This document shows, piece after piece, positions 17,885 through 26,782 of a DNA stretch of 64,000 nt; position 1 is the first letter of the stretch, and the number at the start of each line of letters is the position of its first letter. This DNA comes from Planctomycetes bacterium UBA1146 (GTDB taxonomy: Bacteria > Planctomycetota > UBA8108 > UBA1146): NCBI GenBank assembly GCA_002311345.1, contig DCAA01000023.1:33900-97899 (forward strand), written 5' to 3'. The notes under the pieces are model-generated. The model was not told where the DNA came from and ran no database searches. It worked only from the letters and a program-made list of their open reading frames with translations. The translations under genes and the position numbers were made by a program.

Positions 17885-19345
17885 ATGAATCAATCTGTGG
17901 ATGTGGTGAGAAAGATCCTGCTGGTCGACGACGAGGAGGCCGTACTCAGTACAGTGAGTTCGGTCATCGAGGAGAACTGTAAATACTCGGTTCAGGCGAT
18001 CAGTGATCCCAGAAAAGTCATCGATATCCTCGAATGGCAAGATATTGACCTCGTCATCAGCGACTTGCACATGTCGGAACTGAATGGCGAGGAAGTGGCT
18101 CGCATGGTCAGAGATTACGACGAGAACATTCCCATCATCATCTTCACCGACCAGGGAAACCGCCAACTGAAGATGCGATTGCTTGAGGCCGGTGCGTGGG
18201 ATTTCGTCACCAAGGGGCAAGGGGATTCAGATTCACTCATCATTGCCATCGACAAGGCATTTGCCTTGCTCGAGCGGAAGCGGTCGAAACCACGCCGGTT
18301 GATCGCCAGGGATCGACAGATGAAGAAGGTCTTCTCGATGGTCAAGAGGGTCGCCGAGATTCCTTCTACCGTACTCATCCAGGGCGAGCCGGGCACAGGG
18401 AAGGAACTGATTGCTCACGAGGTGCACGAGAAGCGCAACGAGTTCCTGCGCAAGCAGGATGAGAATTTTTTGGAGAAAGACCATCCGTATCTCGCCGTCA
18501 ACTGTGGGGCGCTGTCGCGGACCCTGCTGGAGAGTCAACTCTTCGGTCACAAGAAAGGCGCCTTCACCGGGTCGATTGCCGATCAGGACGGTGTTTTCGT
18601 GGCTGCCAGAGGGGGGACGCTGTTTCTTGACGAGATCACGGAACTCGATCTGGATCTGCAGGTAAAACTACTTCGAGCCATCCAGGAGAAGGAAGTGACG
18701 CCGCTTGGTTCCACCGCTGCAGTACCGGTCAAGGCTCGAGTTGTTACCGCAACTAATCGCCCGATTCAGGATTTGGTTCGAGATGGGAATTTCAGGGCGG
18801 ATCTCTACTACCGGATCAATGTCGTCAGCATCGAGATCCCGCCTCTTCGGAGCAGGAGGTCTGACATCCAGCCTATTGCCGAACATTTCCTGAAGGAATT
18901 CTCCCGTGACTACAACTGTCAGTCTCGCGAATTGACAAAAGAAACGGTTCAGTTGCTGGAGACGTACTCATGGCCTGGCAACGTGCGAGAACTACGCAAC
19001 GTCATCGAACGCACATTTGCTCTCGGCGATGATCCGACTCACATCACGCCGGAAGATCTTCCTGCGGAGATCCAGCGAGCAACGGGGATCGAGGGAAGAT
19101 TGGCCGATTTCCGTGAAGCTGCGAGAGAGGCCGGAGAGGGGATGGCGCTCGATATAAAATTTGGTTCACTCCGTGATGGGTTCCCTACCTACGACCAACT
19201 GGTTGCTGAACACATCCGGCTGGCTTTACTGAAAACGAAGGGGGTCAAGAGTCGCGCTGCGAACCTGCTCTCCATCGATCGAAACCGTCTCTACCGATTG
19301 ATGGGCAAATATCAGATCGAAGTGGATGGTTTCCGACCCAACTGA
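17885..19345 (+). CDS. Sigma-54-dependent response regulator, NtrC type
   Basis: A 486-residue transcription activator. The receiver domain (residues about 10-125) has KILLVDDEEAV and the phosphorylated Asp in DLVISDLHM. The AAA+ domain shows Walker A GEPGTGKEL, the sigma-54 loop GAFTG, Walker B GGTLFLDEI, and ATNRPIQ, RADLYYRINV and WPGNVRELRNVIER. A Fis-type helix-turn-helix ends the protein (SRAANLLSIDRNRLYRLMGKY). About 20 residues (KRNEFLRKQDENFLEKDHPY) form an insertion in the AAA+ domain before the conserved VNCGAL. The ATG at 17885, with AGGGGAGCGAGAAG just upstream, is a better start than the ATG 14 codons earlier. No partner histidine kinase is adjacent. Confidence 0.92.
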   Translation: MNQSVDVVRKILLVDDEEAVLSTVSSVIEENCKYSVQAISDPRKVIDILEWQDIDLVISDLHMSELNGEEVARMVRDYDENIPIIIFTDQGNRQLKMRLLEAGAWDFVTKGQGDSDSLIIAIDKAFALLERKRSKPRRLIARDRQMKKVFSMVKRVAEIPSTVLIQGEPGTGKELIAHEVHEKRNEFLRKQDENFLEKDHPYLAVNCGALSRTLLESQLFGHKKGAFTGSIADQDGVFVAARGGTLFLDEITELDLDLQVKLLRAIQEKEVTPLGSTAAVPVKARVVTATNRPIQDLVRDGNFRADLYYRINVVSIEIPPLRSRRSDIQPIAEHFLKEFSRDYNCQSRELTKETVQLLETYSWPGNVRELRNVIERTFALGDDPTHITPEDLPAEIQRATGIEGRLADFREAAREAGEGMALDIKFGSLRDGFPTYDQLVAEHIRLALLKTKGVKSRAANLLSIDRNRLYRLMGKYQIEVDGFRPN

Positions 19346-20242
19346 TCCGAAACGGGGCTGTTGCTCTATAATAAAGCAAGTCTTCTAACTTCTTTCCCTA
19401 CAAGGACTTGATTGAATTTCCGTTCACCCGTGAACAGAAGCCCTATCGGACGGTTGCCACCACAAATCCGTATCTTCTTCAATTCCAGGTAGTTACGTTA
19501 ATTGCGTCGGTTGGCGTCTCGATTGCACGTGGAGAGGACCCGAGGCAATCCTCTCCATCTGGCGAAGAAATGCCTCATTTGGACAGTTCATTTCGACAAT
19601 CGGGGGGGGATGTGCTGCGGATTTCGGCATTTTGTGGCGGGCTGAGCCCGGAATCCCACCATCCCCCTTCTTTGAAACGATCAGAAGATCTTCCGGTTCG
19701 GAGTCTGTTGGGGTCCTGAGTGATCGGTCGTCAACGACCGGGCGGACATGTTGGCAACCTTGACTTGCTCTTTCCCCCTCCGATTGGGAGAGCAGTGTGG
19801 GGGAGGATGGTCGATCCTTGAGATCGTCCCAGGCGTGCGTCTTTGCCCCTGCTAGGGCCTCCAGCGCTCGTCGGGGTTCGATTGGGGTCCATACCTCCTC
19901 CCCCCCTTTTTTTCCGCCTGAGAGCGTTTTCTCGCGCGGGAGAACGATGTATTGGAACTTCTCGAAGACGCTCTGGCGGCTCTGGATCCACACGAGTTCA
20001 CCGAAATGCATGTAACACTATATGATCGAGTGGGTTAGGTAGATTCAGTGCATATTTGGAGGCAACTGCTATGCCTGTCAGTCCTGTCTTTTGCCTTTGT
20101 TTATTACTAACTAGGATTACAATCGAGAGGAGTCGGAGAACCAAATTTCGTGCTTTTCGTCTAGAAATACCGGATAGAGGCATTTCAGTGCGAAAATCGT
20201 CGAATCCAGGTCCTGTTTTGTTAATAAAGTGAGGTCGCTCTG
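19346..20242. other. 897-bp intergenic region rich in palindromes, no convincing gene
   Basis: No open frame here has a recognisable product; the longest (minus strand 19493-20011) is low in complexity. Instead there are several short inverted repeats: GAAGATCTTC near 19683, a 7-bp stem at 19725-19740 (CGGTCGT, loop CA, ACGACCG), and a GCTCT/AGAGC-based stem around 19767-19793. A TATAAT lies at about 19370, and a run of seven C followed by seven T at about 19902-19915. The last 200 bp before the next gene are AT-richer and probably hold its promoter. The region could carry a structured RNA, but I cannot assign one. Confidence 0.4.
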
Positions 20243-21529
20243 ATGAATTTCAGACTTCGCCATAGTTGGATGCCACTGCTCGGGTTGCTCTGCGCGCTCG
20301 GGGTGATTCGTCCCGCGTTGGCACAGACGGCGCTGCTTGAACTGGGGGACGTGGTCGTCTTCCCGGGGCAATCGGGGGTCGAGGTGGAGATTTCTCTCTC
20401 CTGCGACGAGCCGGTCAGTGGTCTCCAGGTGGGCATTGCCGTCGACCCAGATCGCATCATCCTGCAGCAGCTGGACCTCTCGGCTGGTGTCCTGGCTGCG
20501 ATCTCGGTCGAATTTCTCCAGACGACTACCGATGACGAGGAAGGTGAGGCGACGCTGTTGGCGATCATCGACAGCGAGGCCCCCTTTGATCTATCGCTTC
20601 CCGCTCCGTCCGGTGCGTTGCTCGGGAAGTTGATTCTTGATGCCTCTAGCTGGCTGGTTCCAGCCAATGCAGAGCCGATTGCTTTCTCTGACGGTGTTGG
20701 GGAGCCGCCGATCGACAATCTCGTCATGGTCGATGGTGTCGCCGTGGTTCCTGATCTCGTTGACGGTTCACTTTCGGTGATTTCGCAGAACGTATTGCTA
20801 GCTCAATCAACCACTGGAACCGCTGTTGCGGGAGAGATCGATCACGAAATCAGCCTGCACGGATACAACATTGCTGATCTTCAGGGGTTCTCCAGCGTGA
20901 TGTCCTTCGATCCCCTGGTGCTCTCCTGCTCTTCGTCCTCGGTCGAGGGCACCATCACCTCTGTTGCAGGAGCAGAGTTCGTCGAGGAAATCATCAACAA
21001 TGATGTCGGATACGTGATTCTCGGAGTCCTGTTGGATATCTTGCCACCTTATGCTGGCCAGGTGATTCCGGCGACAGGGATCGAGATGGAGTACGCACGC
21101 TTCTACTTCGACGTGAGTACACAACTGGGTTCTCTCACCGAAGTGGTGCTGAGATTCGAGGACGATCTGGGGACTCCTCCCATCAGCAATGTCTTCGTGA
21201 TCCAGAACCAGTCGGTTTCGCCATTGACCATCGATCTGACCATCCCGATCGCTTCGGAAGGAATCTTCCTCCGAGGAGATGCGGATTCAAATCTGCGGCT
21301 CGACTTGGCGGATGCGATTCTCAACCTGATCTACATGTCGAATGCTTGCCCCGAGTGTCCGATGCCCGTTTGCCCCAAGGCGCTCGATGTCAACGACGAC
21401 GGCAGGATCGACATCGGTGATAGCATACAGTTGTTGAGTTTCCTCTATCTCGATGGGCCCGCCCCTCAACCGCCTTATCCAGATGAGGGTGTCGACCCCA
21501 CACCTGACAACCTGGAGTGCAACCAGTAG
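20243..21529 (+). CDS. Secreted protein with two cohesin-like modules and a C-terminal dockerin-like repeat pair
   Basis: 428 residues. A signal peptide (MNFRLRHSWMPLLGLLCALG, cleavage after LAQ near residue 28) directs export. Two beta-rich modules follow, each with the signatures GxPPIxN (GVGEPPIDN, LGTPPISN); the second also has LDILPPYAGQ. The C-terminus has two calcium-loop repeats, RGDADSNLRLDLADAILNL and DVNDDGRIDIGDSIQLLS, then a P-rich tail ending DPTPDNLEC. Dockerin-like pairs bind Ca and often mediate protein-protein attachment; the role here is unknown. It belongs to the same family as the five genes at 31.4-39.4 kb and the one at 56.4 kb. ATG 20243 follows AAGTGAGG. Confidence 0.8.
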   Translation: MNFRLRHSWMPLLGLLCALGVIRPALAQTALLELGDVVVFPGQSGVEVEISLSCDEPVSGLQVGIAVDPDRIILQQLDLSAGVLAAISVEFLQTTTDDEEGEATLLAIIDSEAPFDLSLPAPSGALLGKLILDASSWLVPANAEPIAFSDGVGEPPIDNLVMVDGVAVVPDLVDGSLSVISQNVLLAQSTTGTAVAGEIDHEISLHGYNIADLQGFSSVMSFDPLVLSCSSSSVEGTITSVAGAEFVEEIINNDVGYVILGVLLDILPPYAGQVIPATGIEMEYARFYFDVSTQLGSLTEVVLRFEDDLGTPPISNVFVIQNQSVSPLTIDLTIPIASEGIFLRGDADSNLRLDLADAILNLIYMSNACPECPMPVCPKALDVNDDGRIDIGDSIQLLSFLYLDGPAPQPPYPDEGVDPTPDNLECNQ

Positions 21530-21609
21530 TTTCATGGTGTGCCGCGGCGACCGACGGGTCTGATCGAGACAGGCAGAACAACCATACCTTGCTTCGAAGT
21601 TTGACCGGT

Positions 21610-22539
21610 TCAGGGTCGAGGATGGTATCGGGAGTGCACTTCCCTCAATTTTCGGCGGTCGACGTGTGTATATATCTCGGTGGTTCTGATGTCGGCATGA
21701 CCGAGTAACTCCTGAACTTCACGAAGACCAGCGCCCCGCTCCAGAAGGTGGGTAGCGAACGAGTGACGTAGCATATGTGGATTCACCGATCGCAGGATGC
21801 CGGCGGTGACTGCAGCTCGTTTCATGATCTCCAATACACTTCTTCGATGCATCGGGCGACCACGAGTCGACAGGAAAACCCGATCTTCTCCCTGCGGAAC
21901 CATCGGTTTCTCCTTTTCCCTGTACTTCCGGATGGCAAGTAGTGCACGATCTCCTGCCGGTACGATGCGCTCCTTGGAACCCTTACCCCGGCAGCGCAGA
22001 AATCCCTCCTCGAGGAAGATGTCCATCGGGCACAGATCACAGAGTTCCGAAACTCTCAGACCGCAACTGTAGAGTAGTTCGACAATGGCCCGGTCTCTCA
22101 GGGGAAACCGACTCTCCTCATCTCCTGCGGCTTCTATCAGTCGTTCCACCTCTTCGACAGAAAGGGTGTGGGGGAGTCTTCGTGATTCCCGGGGTGATAC
22201 GAGCAGATCGGCTGGATTCTCCTCGAGTTGGTCCTCCTGGACGAGGAAGCGGAAGAATCCGCGAATCGAGGAGATCCGACGCTGACGGCTGCGGGCGCCC
22301 ATCCCCTCCTCGAGCAGTTTGCGTAGATACTCCTGGAGGTGCCAGCGACGGATCTCCTGGGGGAATTCGATCTGTTGTTGTCGCGCCTGGCAAACCAGCC
22401 CCAGCAGATCCCGTCGATAGGCAGCGAGCGTATTTTCGGCCAGGCCTCGTTCCACGCACAGGTAATCGAGCCATTTTTGGACTGGATCGGGAACGGAGTC
22501 CTCTTTCGAGAGCCCTTGCGAGACTCTTCCTCGCTTCAT
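21610..22539 (-). CDS. xerD: Tyrosine recombinase XerC/XerD
   Basis: A 309-residue site-specific recombinase that would resolve chromosome dimers at dif with a partner. The N-terminal SAM-like domain has YLCVERGLAENTLAAYRRDL. The catalytic domain shows Arg in YSCGLRVSEL, Lys in RGKGSKERIVP, HMLRHSFATHLLERG, GHADIRTTEIYTH and the nucleophile Tyr in IYTHV. Length, the close match to the XerD pattern and housekeeping surroundings argue against a phage integrase. XerC and XerD cannot be separated with confidence here. It converges with the secreted-protein gene at 20243 and diverges from the DksA-like gene. Confidence 0.92.
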   Translation of the reverse strand: MKRGRVSQGLSKEDSVPDPVQKWLDYLCVERGLAENTLAAYRRDLLGLVCQARQQQIEFPQEIRRWHLQEYLRKLLEEGMGARSRQRRISSIRGFFRFLVQEDQLEENPADLLVSPRESRRLPHTLSVEEVERLIEAAGDEESRFPLRDRAIVELLYSCGLRVSELCDLCPMDIFLEEGFLRCRGKGSKERIVPAGDRALLAIRKYREKEKPMVPQGEDRVFLSTRGRPMHRRSVLEIMKRAAVTAGILRSVNPHMLRHSFATHLLERGAGLREVQELLGHADIRTTEIYTHVDRRKLREVHSRYHPRP

Positions 22540-22693
22540 AGAATCCGCTGCCTTTCAGGGACGATTCGCCTCCCAGGACCAGGGCGCCGGCGCACTTCAG
22601 GTTACCGGGTTCTGCCGAGGAAGGCCAACGGTCCCTGGGTGGACGAGGCTGGATCAGAAGAACGAATCGACTCAGATCGAATACTGGAGATCG

Positions 22694-23044
22694 ATGGCCA
22701 AGAAAAAATACACCAAACGTCAGCTCGAACCATTTCGGAAGCTTTTGCTCAAGCAGCGAAACGTTGTCACTGGCAGTCTTTCGAGTCTCGATAGTGAGGG
22801 TCGAGGGTCCAGTGGCGACGAGGGAGATCTCAGTTCAGAAAACTTCGAGATCGAACTGACCCTGACAGCGATGCAAAGCGAGACGAATCTCGTCCAGGAG
22901 ATCGACGAAGCGTTGAAACGCATCGACATGGGCACCTATGGAATCTGCGAAGACACCGAAGAGTTGATTCCCGTACAACGGCTACAGGCGGTACCCTGGA
23001 CACGCCTATGTGTCGCGGCGCAAGAGAAACGGGAGAAGTCCTGA
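22694..23044 (+). CDS. DksA/TraR-family protein lacking half of its zinc cysteines
   Basis: A 116-residue protein with the DksA layout: basic N-terminus, coiled coil with acidic tip (about residues 5-75), then the C4 zinc-finger fold. The usual CxxC...CxxC finger reads GICEDTEELIPVQRLQAV to RLCVAA, so Cys2 is Thr and Cys4 is Ala while the first Cys of each pair remains. DksA2-type paralogues that work without zinc are known, so this may still bind RNA polymerase and modulate rRNA and stress promoters with ppGpp. ATG 22694 follows GGAGATCG. It precedes pyrD closely. Confidence 0.85.
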   Translation: MAKKKYTKRQLEPFRKLLLKQRNVVTGSLSSLDSEGRGSSGDEGDLSSENFEIELTLTAMQSETNLVQEIDEALKRIDMGTYGICEDTEELIPVQRLQAVPWTRLCVAAQEKREKS

Positions 23045-23091
23045 ACGCTGACCCACCGACTTCGGATGCAAACAGAAGTGATCCTTCCAGT

Positions 23092-24048
23092 GTGGATCTC
23101 TCGGTGCAGATTCCATGTCCTCGTGGATCTCTCGAGTTGAGTCATCCGGTGCTCCCTGCCTCGGGAACGTTCGGATACGGTGAGGAGTTCGAGCCCTTCC
23201 TGCCGCCGGGCACCTTCAGCGCCATCGTGCCGAAATCGATTTCCGTCGAGGTGAGACGAGGTAATCCACCGCCGCGTGCTGTCGAAACACCCGCTGGCTT
23301 ATTGAATTCCATCGGATTGCAGAATCCGGGGCTCGACCAGTTCCTCGAAAGTTATCTTCCGACTCTTCAAAGCTATGGAGTTCCGATCCTCGTCAATGTC
23401 GTGGGCCGAACCATCGAAGATTACTGCAAGGTGGTCGAAGCGGTCGAGGGACAGCCACTCGTCGAGGGGTACGAACTCAATGTTTCCTGCCCCAACGTCA
23501 AGGAAGGTCTTCTCTTCGGCCTCGATCCGGAGGCTACTGCATCCTTGATTCGAGCCGTTCGTCCGCTCACCGATGGGGTTCTGATGGCAAAGTTGACACC
23601 GAACGTCACCGATGTCGCGGAACAGGCGATCGCCGCCACAGAAGCTGGAGCCGATTCTATCTCTGTCATCAACACCTTGCGGGCGATGGCAATCGACTGG
23701 AGAACCGGTGAATCTCGCATCGGGACCGAAACGGGCGGACTCTCTGGCCCGGCAATTCGCCCGATTGCACTGCGCATGGCGATGGAGGTGTGCCGGGCAG
23801 TGAAGGTGCCGGTCTGTGCCATCGGCGGGATCACCTGCGCGCAGGATATTCTCGAATTCGCGTCTGTCGGTGCCTCTCTGGTCCAGGTCGGAACTCACCT
23901 CTACAGGGAGCCTGCTTGTCTGCCGGGAATCCTCACCGAGTTACGAGAACTGCTCGCATCCGAGGGCTATTCCTCTCTCGAGACGATGCGTGGCAATTTC
24001 GATGGTGGCCGGTATCGGTTGCCGGATCGAGAGCGCCCGGTACCCTGA
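23092..24048 (+). CDS. pyrD: Dihydroorotate dehydrogenase, class 1B
   Basis: Oxidises dihydroorotate to orotate in pyrimidine synthesis, with FMN. The active-site cysteine lies in NVSCPNVKEG, the class 1 signature. Other blocks are LPASGTFGYG, ETPAGLLNSIGLQNPG, MAKLTPNVTD, GGLSGPAIRPIAL and CAIGGITCAQDILEF. Class 1B usually works with a PyrK iron-sulfur partner; no pyrK is adjacent. The start is uncertain: the GTG at 23092 (VDLSVQIP) aligns best with family members, but the open frame extends to 23008, inside the DksA-like gene, and a CTG at 23041 after GGGAGAAG is also possible. Confidence 0.93.
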   Translation: MDLSVQIPCPRGSLELSHPVLPASGTFGYGEEFEPFLPPGTFSAIVPKSISVEVRRGNPPPRAVETPAGLLNSIGLQNPGLDQFLESYLPTLQSYGVPILVNVVGRTIEDYCKVVEAVEGQPLVEGYELNVSCPNVKEGLLFGLDPEATASLIRAVRPLTDGVLMAKLTPNVTDVAEQAIAATEAGADSISVINTLRAMAIDWRTGESRIGTETGGLSGPAIRPIALRMAMEVCRAVKVPVCAIGGITCAQDILEFASVGASLVQVGTHLYREPACLPGILTELRELLASEGYSSLETMRGNFDGGRYRLPDRERPVP

Positions 24049-24090
24049 TCTGATCGGGTACAATCTCCCCATCGGGAGGGTTAGGCAACC

Positions 24091-26712
24091 ATGGGTCTCT
24101 TCAGCGGTCTCAGGAAAGCAATCCGGAAGATCGTCCCCTCTCATAACGACAAGATTCTCAAGGAGATCGAGCCCATCGTGGGCCAGATCAATGCCCTCGA
24201 ATCTGACTTCGTGGCACTCGGTGCTGACCAACTGTGTGCCAAGACTGAAGAATTCCGGCAACGTCTGGAATCAGGAGAGAAGTTATCAGACCTGCTACCT
24301 GAGGCCTATGCCGCGGTTCGTGAATCGGCAAATCGATATCTGAAAACCGGCACGGGCGTGCCGATGCGTCCCTACGATGTGCAGTTGATCGGTGGTTGTG
24401 TACTCAACCACGGTGGCATCGCCGAGATGCGCACCGGTGAGGGAAAAACTCTCGTCGCAACGATGCCGGCTTATCTCAATGCATTGCCCGGCAAGGGGGT
24501 GCATATCGTTACCGTCAACGATTACCTGGCCAAGCGAGATTCTGACTGGATGCGCTGTGTTTACGAGGGTGTCGGTATGAAGGTGGGTGCGATCCAGGCA
24601 AACATGGACAGCCAGGCGCGCATAGAGCAGTACTCCTGTGACATCACTTATGGAACCAACAACGAGTTCGGTTTTGACTACCTCCGTGACAACATGAAGA
24701 CCCGTCCCGAGGACCAGTGTCAGAAGCACAGAGCTTTTGCCATCATCGATGAGGTGGATTCCATCTTGATCGATGAAGCGAGAACACCCCTGATCATCTC
24801 CGGACCCGCAGAAAAATCGACAGAGGTTTACTACCATGCAGATCGCGCCGTGCGTCGACTGACGAGAGATCAGCATTTCGAAGTGAAGGAGAAGGAGCAG
24901 CAAGTCTTGCTTTCAGAGGAAGGCATCGAGTTTGCAGAGAAACTGGTGGGAGTCGACTCCTTCTACTCGCCAGCGAATATGCACTGGCCCCATCACATCG
25001 AGCAGTCGTTGAAGGCTCACCACTTGCATCGAAAGGACGTCGATTACGTCCTTGGTGACAGCGGAGTCGTCATCGTGGACGAGTTTACCGGTCGCTTGAT
25101 GGAGGGTCGGCGCTGGTCGGATGGCCTCCATCAGGCGGTGGAGGCGAAGGAAGGTCTCAAGATCAATGACGAGAACCAGACCCTCGCCACGATCACCTTT
25201 CAGAACTTTTTCCGTCTTTACGACAAGATCTCAGGGATGACAGGAACCGCACTGACGGAAGCGCCAGAATTCCGCGAGATCTACGGTCTGGAAGTGGTCG
25301 AGATCCCCACCAACGAACCGGTGATCCGGGAGGACTTCACCGACATCGTGTTCAGGACCACTGGAGAGAAGTGGACCGCCATCGTCGACCGGATCGCACT
25401 GGAGAATGAGAGTGGCAGACCACTGCTGGTCGGCACCATCTCCATCGAGGATTCGGAGCGACTCTCGAGTCGGCTCGAACAACGTGGTATCCGCCATAAC
25501 GTCCTCAATGCCAAGCACCACGCTCGCGAAGCGGAGATCATCGCAGAGGCGGGGAAGAAGGGCCATGTCACCATCGCTACCAATATGGCTGGTCGCGGAA
25601 CGGACATCGTTCTCGGTGAAGGTGTGGTGGATGTGGGTGGATTGATGGTGATTGGATCCGAGCGGCACGAGTCGCGTCGGATCGACAATCAGTTGAGAGG
25701 GCGATGTGGTCGACAGGGTGATCCGGGGGCAACTCTCTTCTATCTGTCCCTGCAGGACGATCTGATGCGGCTCTTTGCAAGTGATCGTGTCTCCTCGATG
25801 CTCAAACGTCTCGGGATGGATGAGGGAGTGGACATTTCTCACCCGATGGTTACCCGAGCCATCGAAAAGGCACAGAAGAAAGTGGAAGCCAGGAACTTCG
25901 AGATCCGCAAGAACCTGCTCGAGTACGACCAGGTCATGGATAGCCAGCGCAAGGTGATCTACCAGGTTCGAGATCGGATTCTTGCCAGTGACAACCTGAT
26001 GGCACTGGTGGAGGAGCACTTCGAGCAGGTGATCGAGACCTACATCATGGGACTATTGGAGATCGAGGACCCTGACCAGGATGTTGGCGATTCCGTGGCA
26101 GAATACATCGCCAGTCGCTATCAACTCCAACTGCCTGCTTCCACCTATGCCGAGGGCGAGCCGGAAGATTGGATCGAACTCGTCACCGCTGCGTGGCTGA
26201 ATCTGGTCGAAGAGAAGAGAAAATCCGCCGGCGATGAGCAGTTCGATCGGCTCCTCCATTTCATCTTGTTGCGAGCTGTTGATGAGAAGTGGAAGGAACA
26301 CCTGCATGCCATGGATCAACTCCGAACCGGAGTCGGGCTGCGTGGCTATGCACAGGTCGATCCAAAACTGGAATACAAGCGAGAGGGTTATTTGCTCTTT
26401 GCCAGCATGCTGGAGCAATTGCGAGAAGAGACGTCCTCCATCATCTCGAGAATTCGAATCGAGTCAGTGGACGAGTCAGAGGAGCAGAAGCGTCTGGCGC
26501 AGACATGGAGTGGCCAGTTGGAGGGTGTATCCTCTGATGATGCGCAACGGCAGTTCGAGTCTCATGCCGAAAATATGCAGCAGGGTGTTCTAGGGTCGCA
26601 GGGAACGACCACCTTGAATACAATCCGCAATGAACAACCGAAGGTGAAAAGGAATGATCCCTGTCCCTGTGGGAGTGGCAAGAAATTCAAGTATTGCTGT
26701 GAGAGGAAGTGA
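24091..26712 (+). CDS. secA: Preprotein translocase ATPase SecA
   Basis: ATP-driven motor that pushes preproteins through SecYEG. The 873 residues match the family. Visible parts are: NBD1 with Walker A EMRTGEGKTLVA near residue 115 and IIDEVDSILIDEARTPLIISG, the preprotein cross-linking domain, NBD2 with TNMAGRGTDIVLG and QLRGRCGRQGDPG, the helical scaffold and wing, and a C-terminal zinc-binding tail DPCPCGSGKKFKYCC. ATG 24091 follows GGGAGGGTTAGGC. A TACAAT hexamer lies about 30 nt upstream, but I could not find a matching -35. Confidence 0.98.
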   Translation: MGLFSGLRKAIRKIVPSHNDKILKEIEPIVGQINALESDFVALGADQLCAKTEEFRQRLESGEKLSDLLPEAYAAVRESANRYLKTGTGVPMRPYDVQLIGGCVLNHGGIAEMRTGEGKTLVATMPAYLNALPGKGVHIVTVNDYLAKRDSDWMRCVYEGVGMKVGAIQANMDSQARIEQYSCDITYGTNNEFGFDYLRDNMKTRPEDQCQKHRAFAIIDEVDSILIDEARTPLIISGPAEKSTEVYYHADRAVRRLTRDQHFEVKEKEQQVLLSEEGIEFAEKLVGVDSFYSPANMHWPHHIEQSLKAHHLHRKDVDYVLGDSGVVIVDEFTGRLMEGRRWSDGLHQAVEAKEGLKINDENQTLATITFQNFFRLYDKISGMTGTALTEAPEFREIYGLEVVEIPTNEPVIREDFTDIVFRTTGEKWTAIVDRIALENESGRPLLVGTISIEDSERLSSRLEQRGIRHNVLNAKHHAREAEIIAEAGKKGHVTIATNMAGRGTDIVLGEGVVDVGGLMVIGSERHESRRIDNQLRGRCGRQGDPGATLFYLSLQDDLMRLFASDRVSSMLKRLGMDEGVDISHPMVTRAIEKAQKKVEARNFEIRKNLLEYDQVMDSQRKVIYQVRDRILASDNLMALVEEHFEQVIETYIMGLLEIEDPDQDVGDSVAEYIASRYQLQLPASTYAEGEPEDWIELVTAAWLNLVEEKRKSAGDEQFDRLLHFILLRAVDEKWKEHLHAMDQLRTGVGLRGYAQVDPKLEYKREGYLLFASMLEQLREETSSIISRIRIESVDESEEQKRLAQTWSGQLEGVSSDDAQRQFESHAENMQQGVLGSQGTTTLNTIRNEQPKVKRNDPCPCGSGKKFKYCCERK

Positions 26713-26782
26713 GGGGATCGGTGGGGGGGGCAGATTGAATCGGGAGGGTGCGTGGCAACGTGCAGACGGCCGCGCCGGTGCC

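Noticed and set aside
19493..20011. 172-codon minus-strand ORF in the intergenic gap
   Set aside because: Low-complexity sequence with runs that arise from homopolymers (G8/A7), no ribosome-binding site and no hydrophobic or family pattern.
21610..22539. Phage or integron integrase
   Set aside because: The protein closely follows XerC/XerD in length and motifs, and there are no att-like repeats, tRNA or phage genes nearby.
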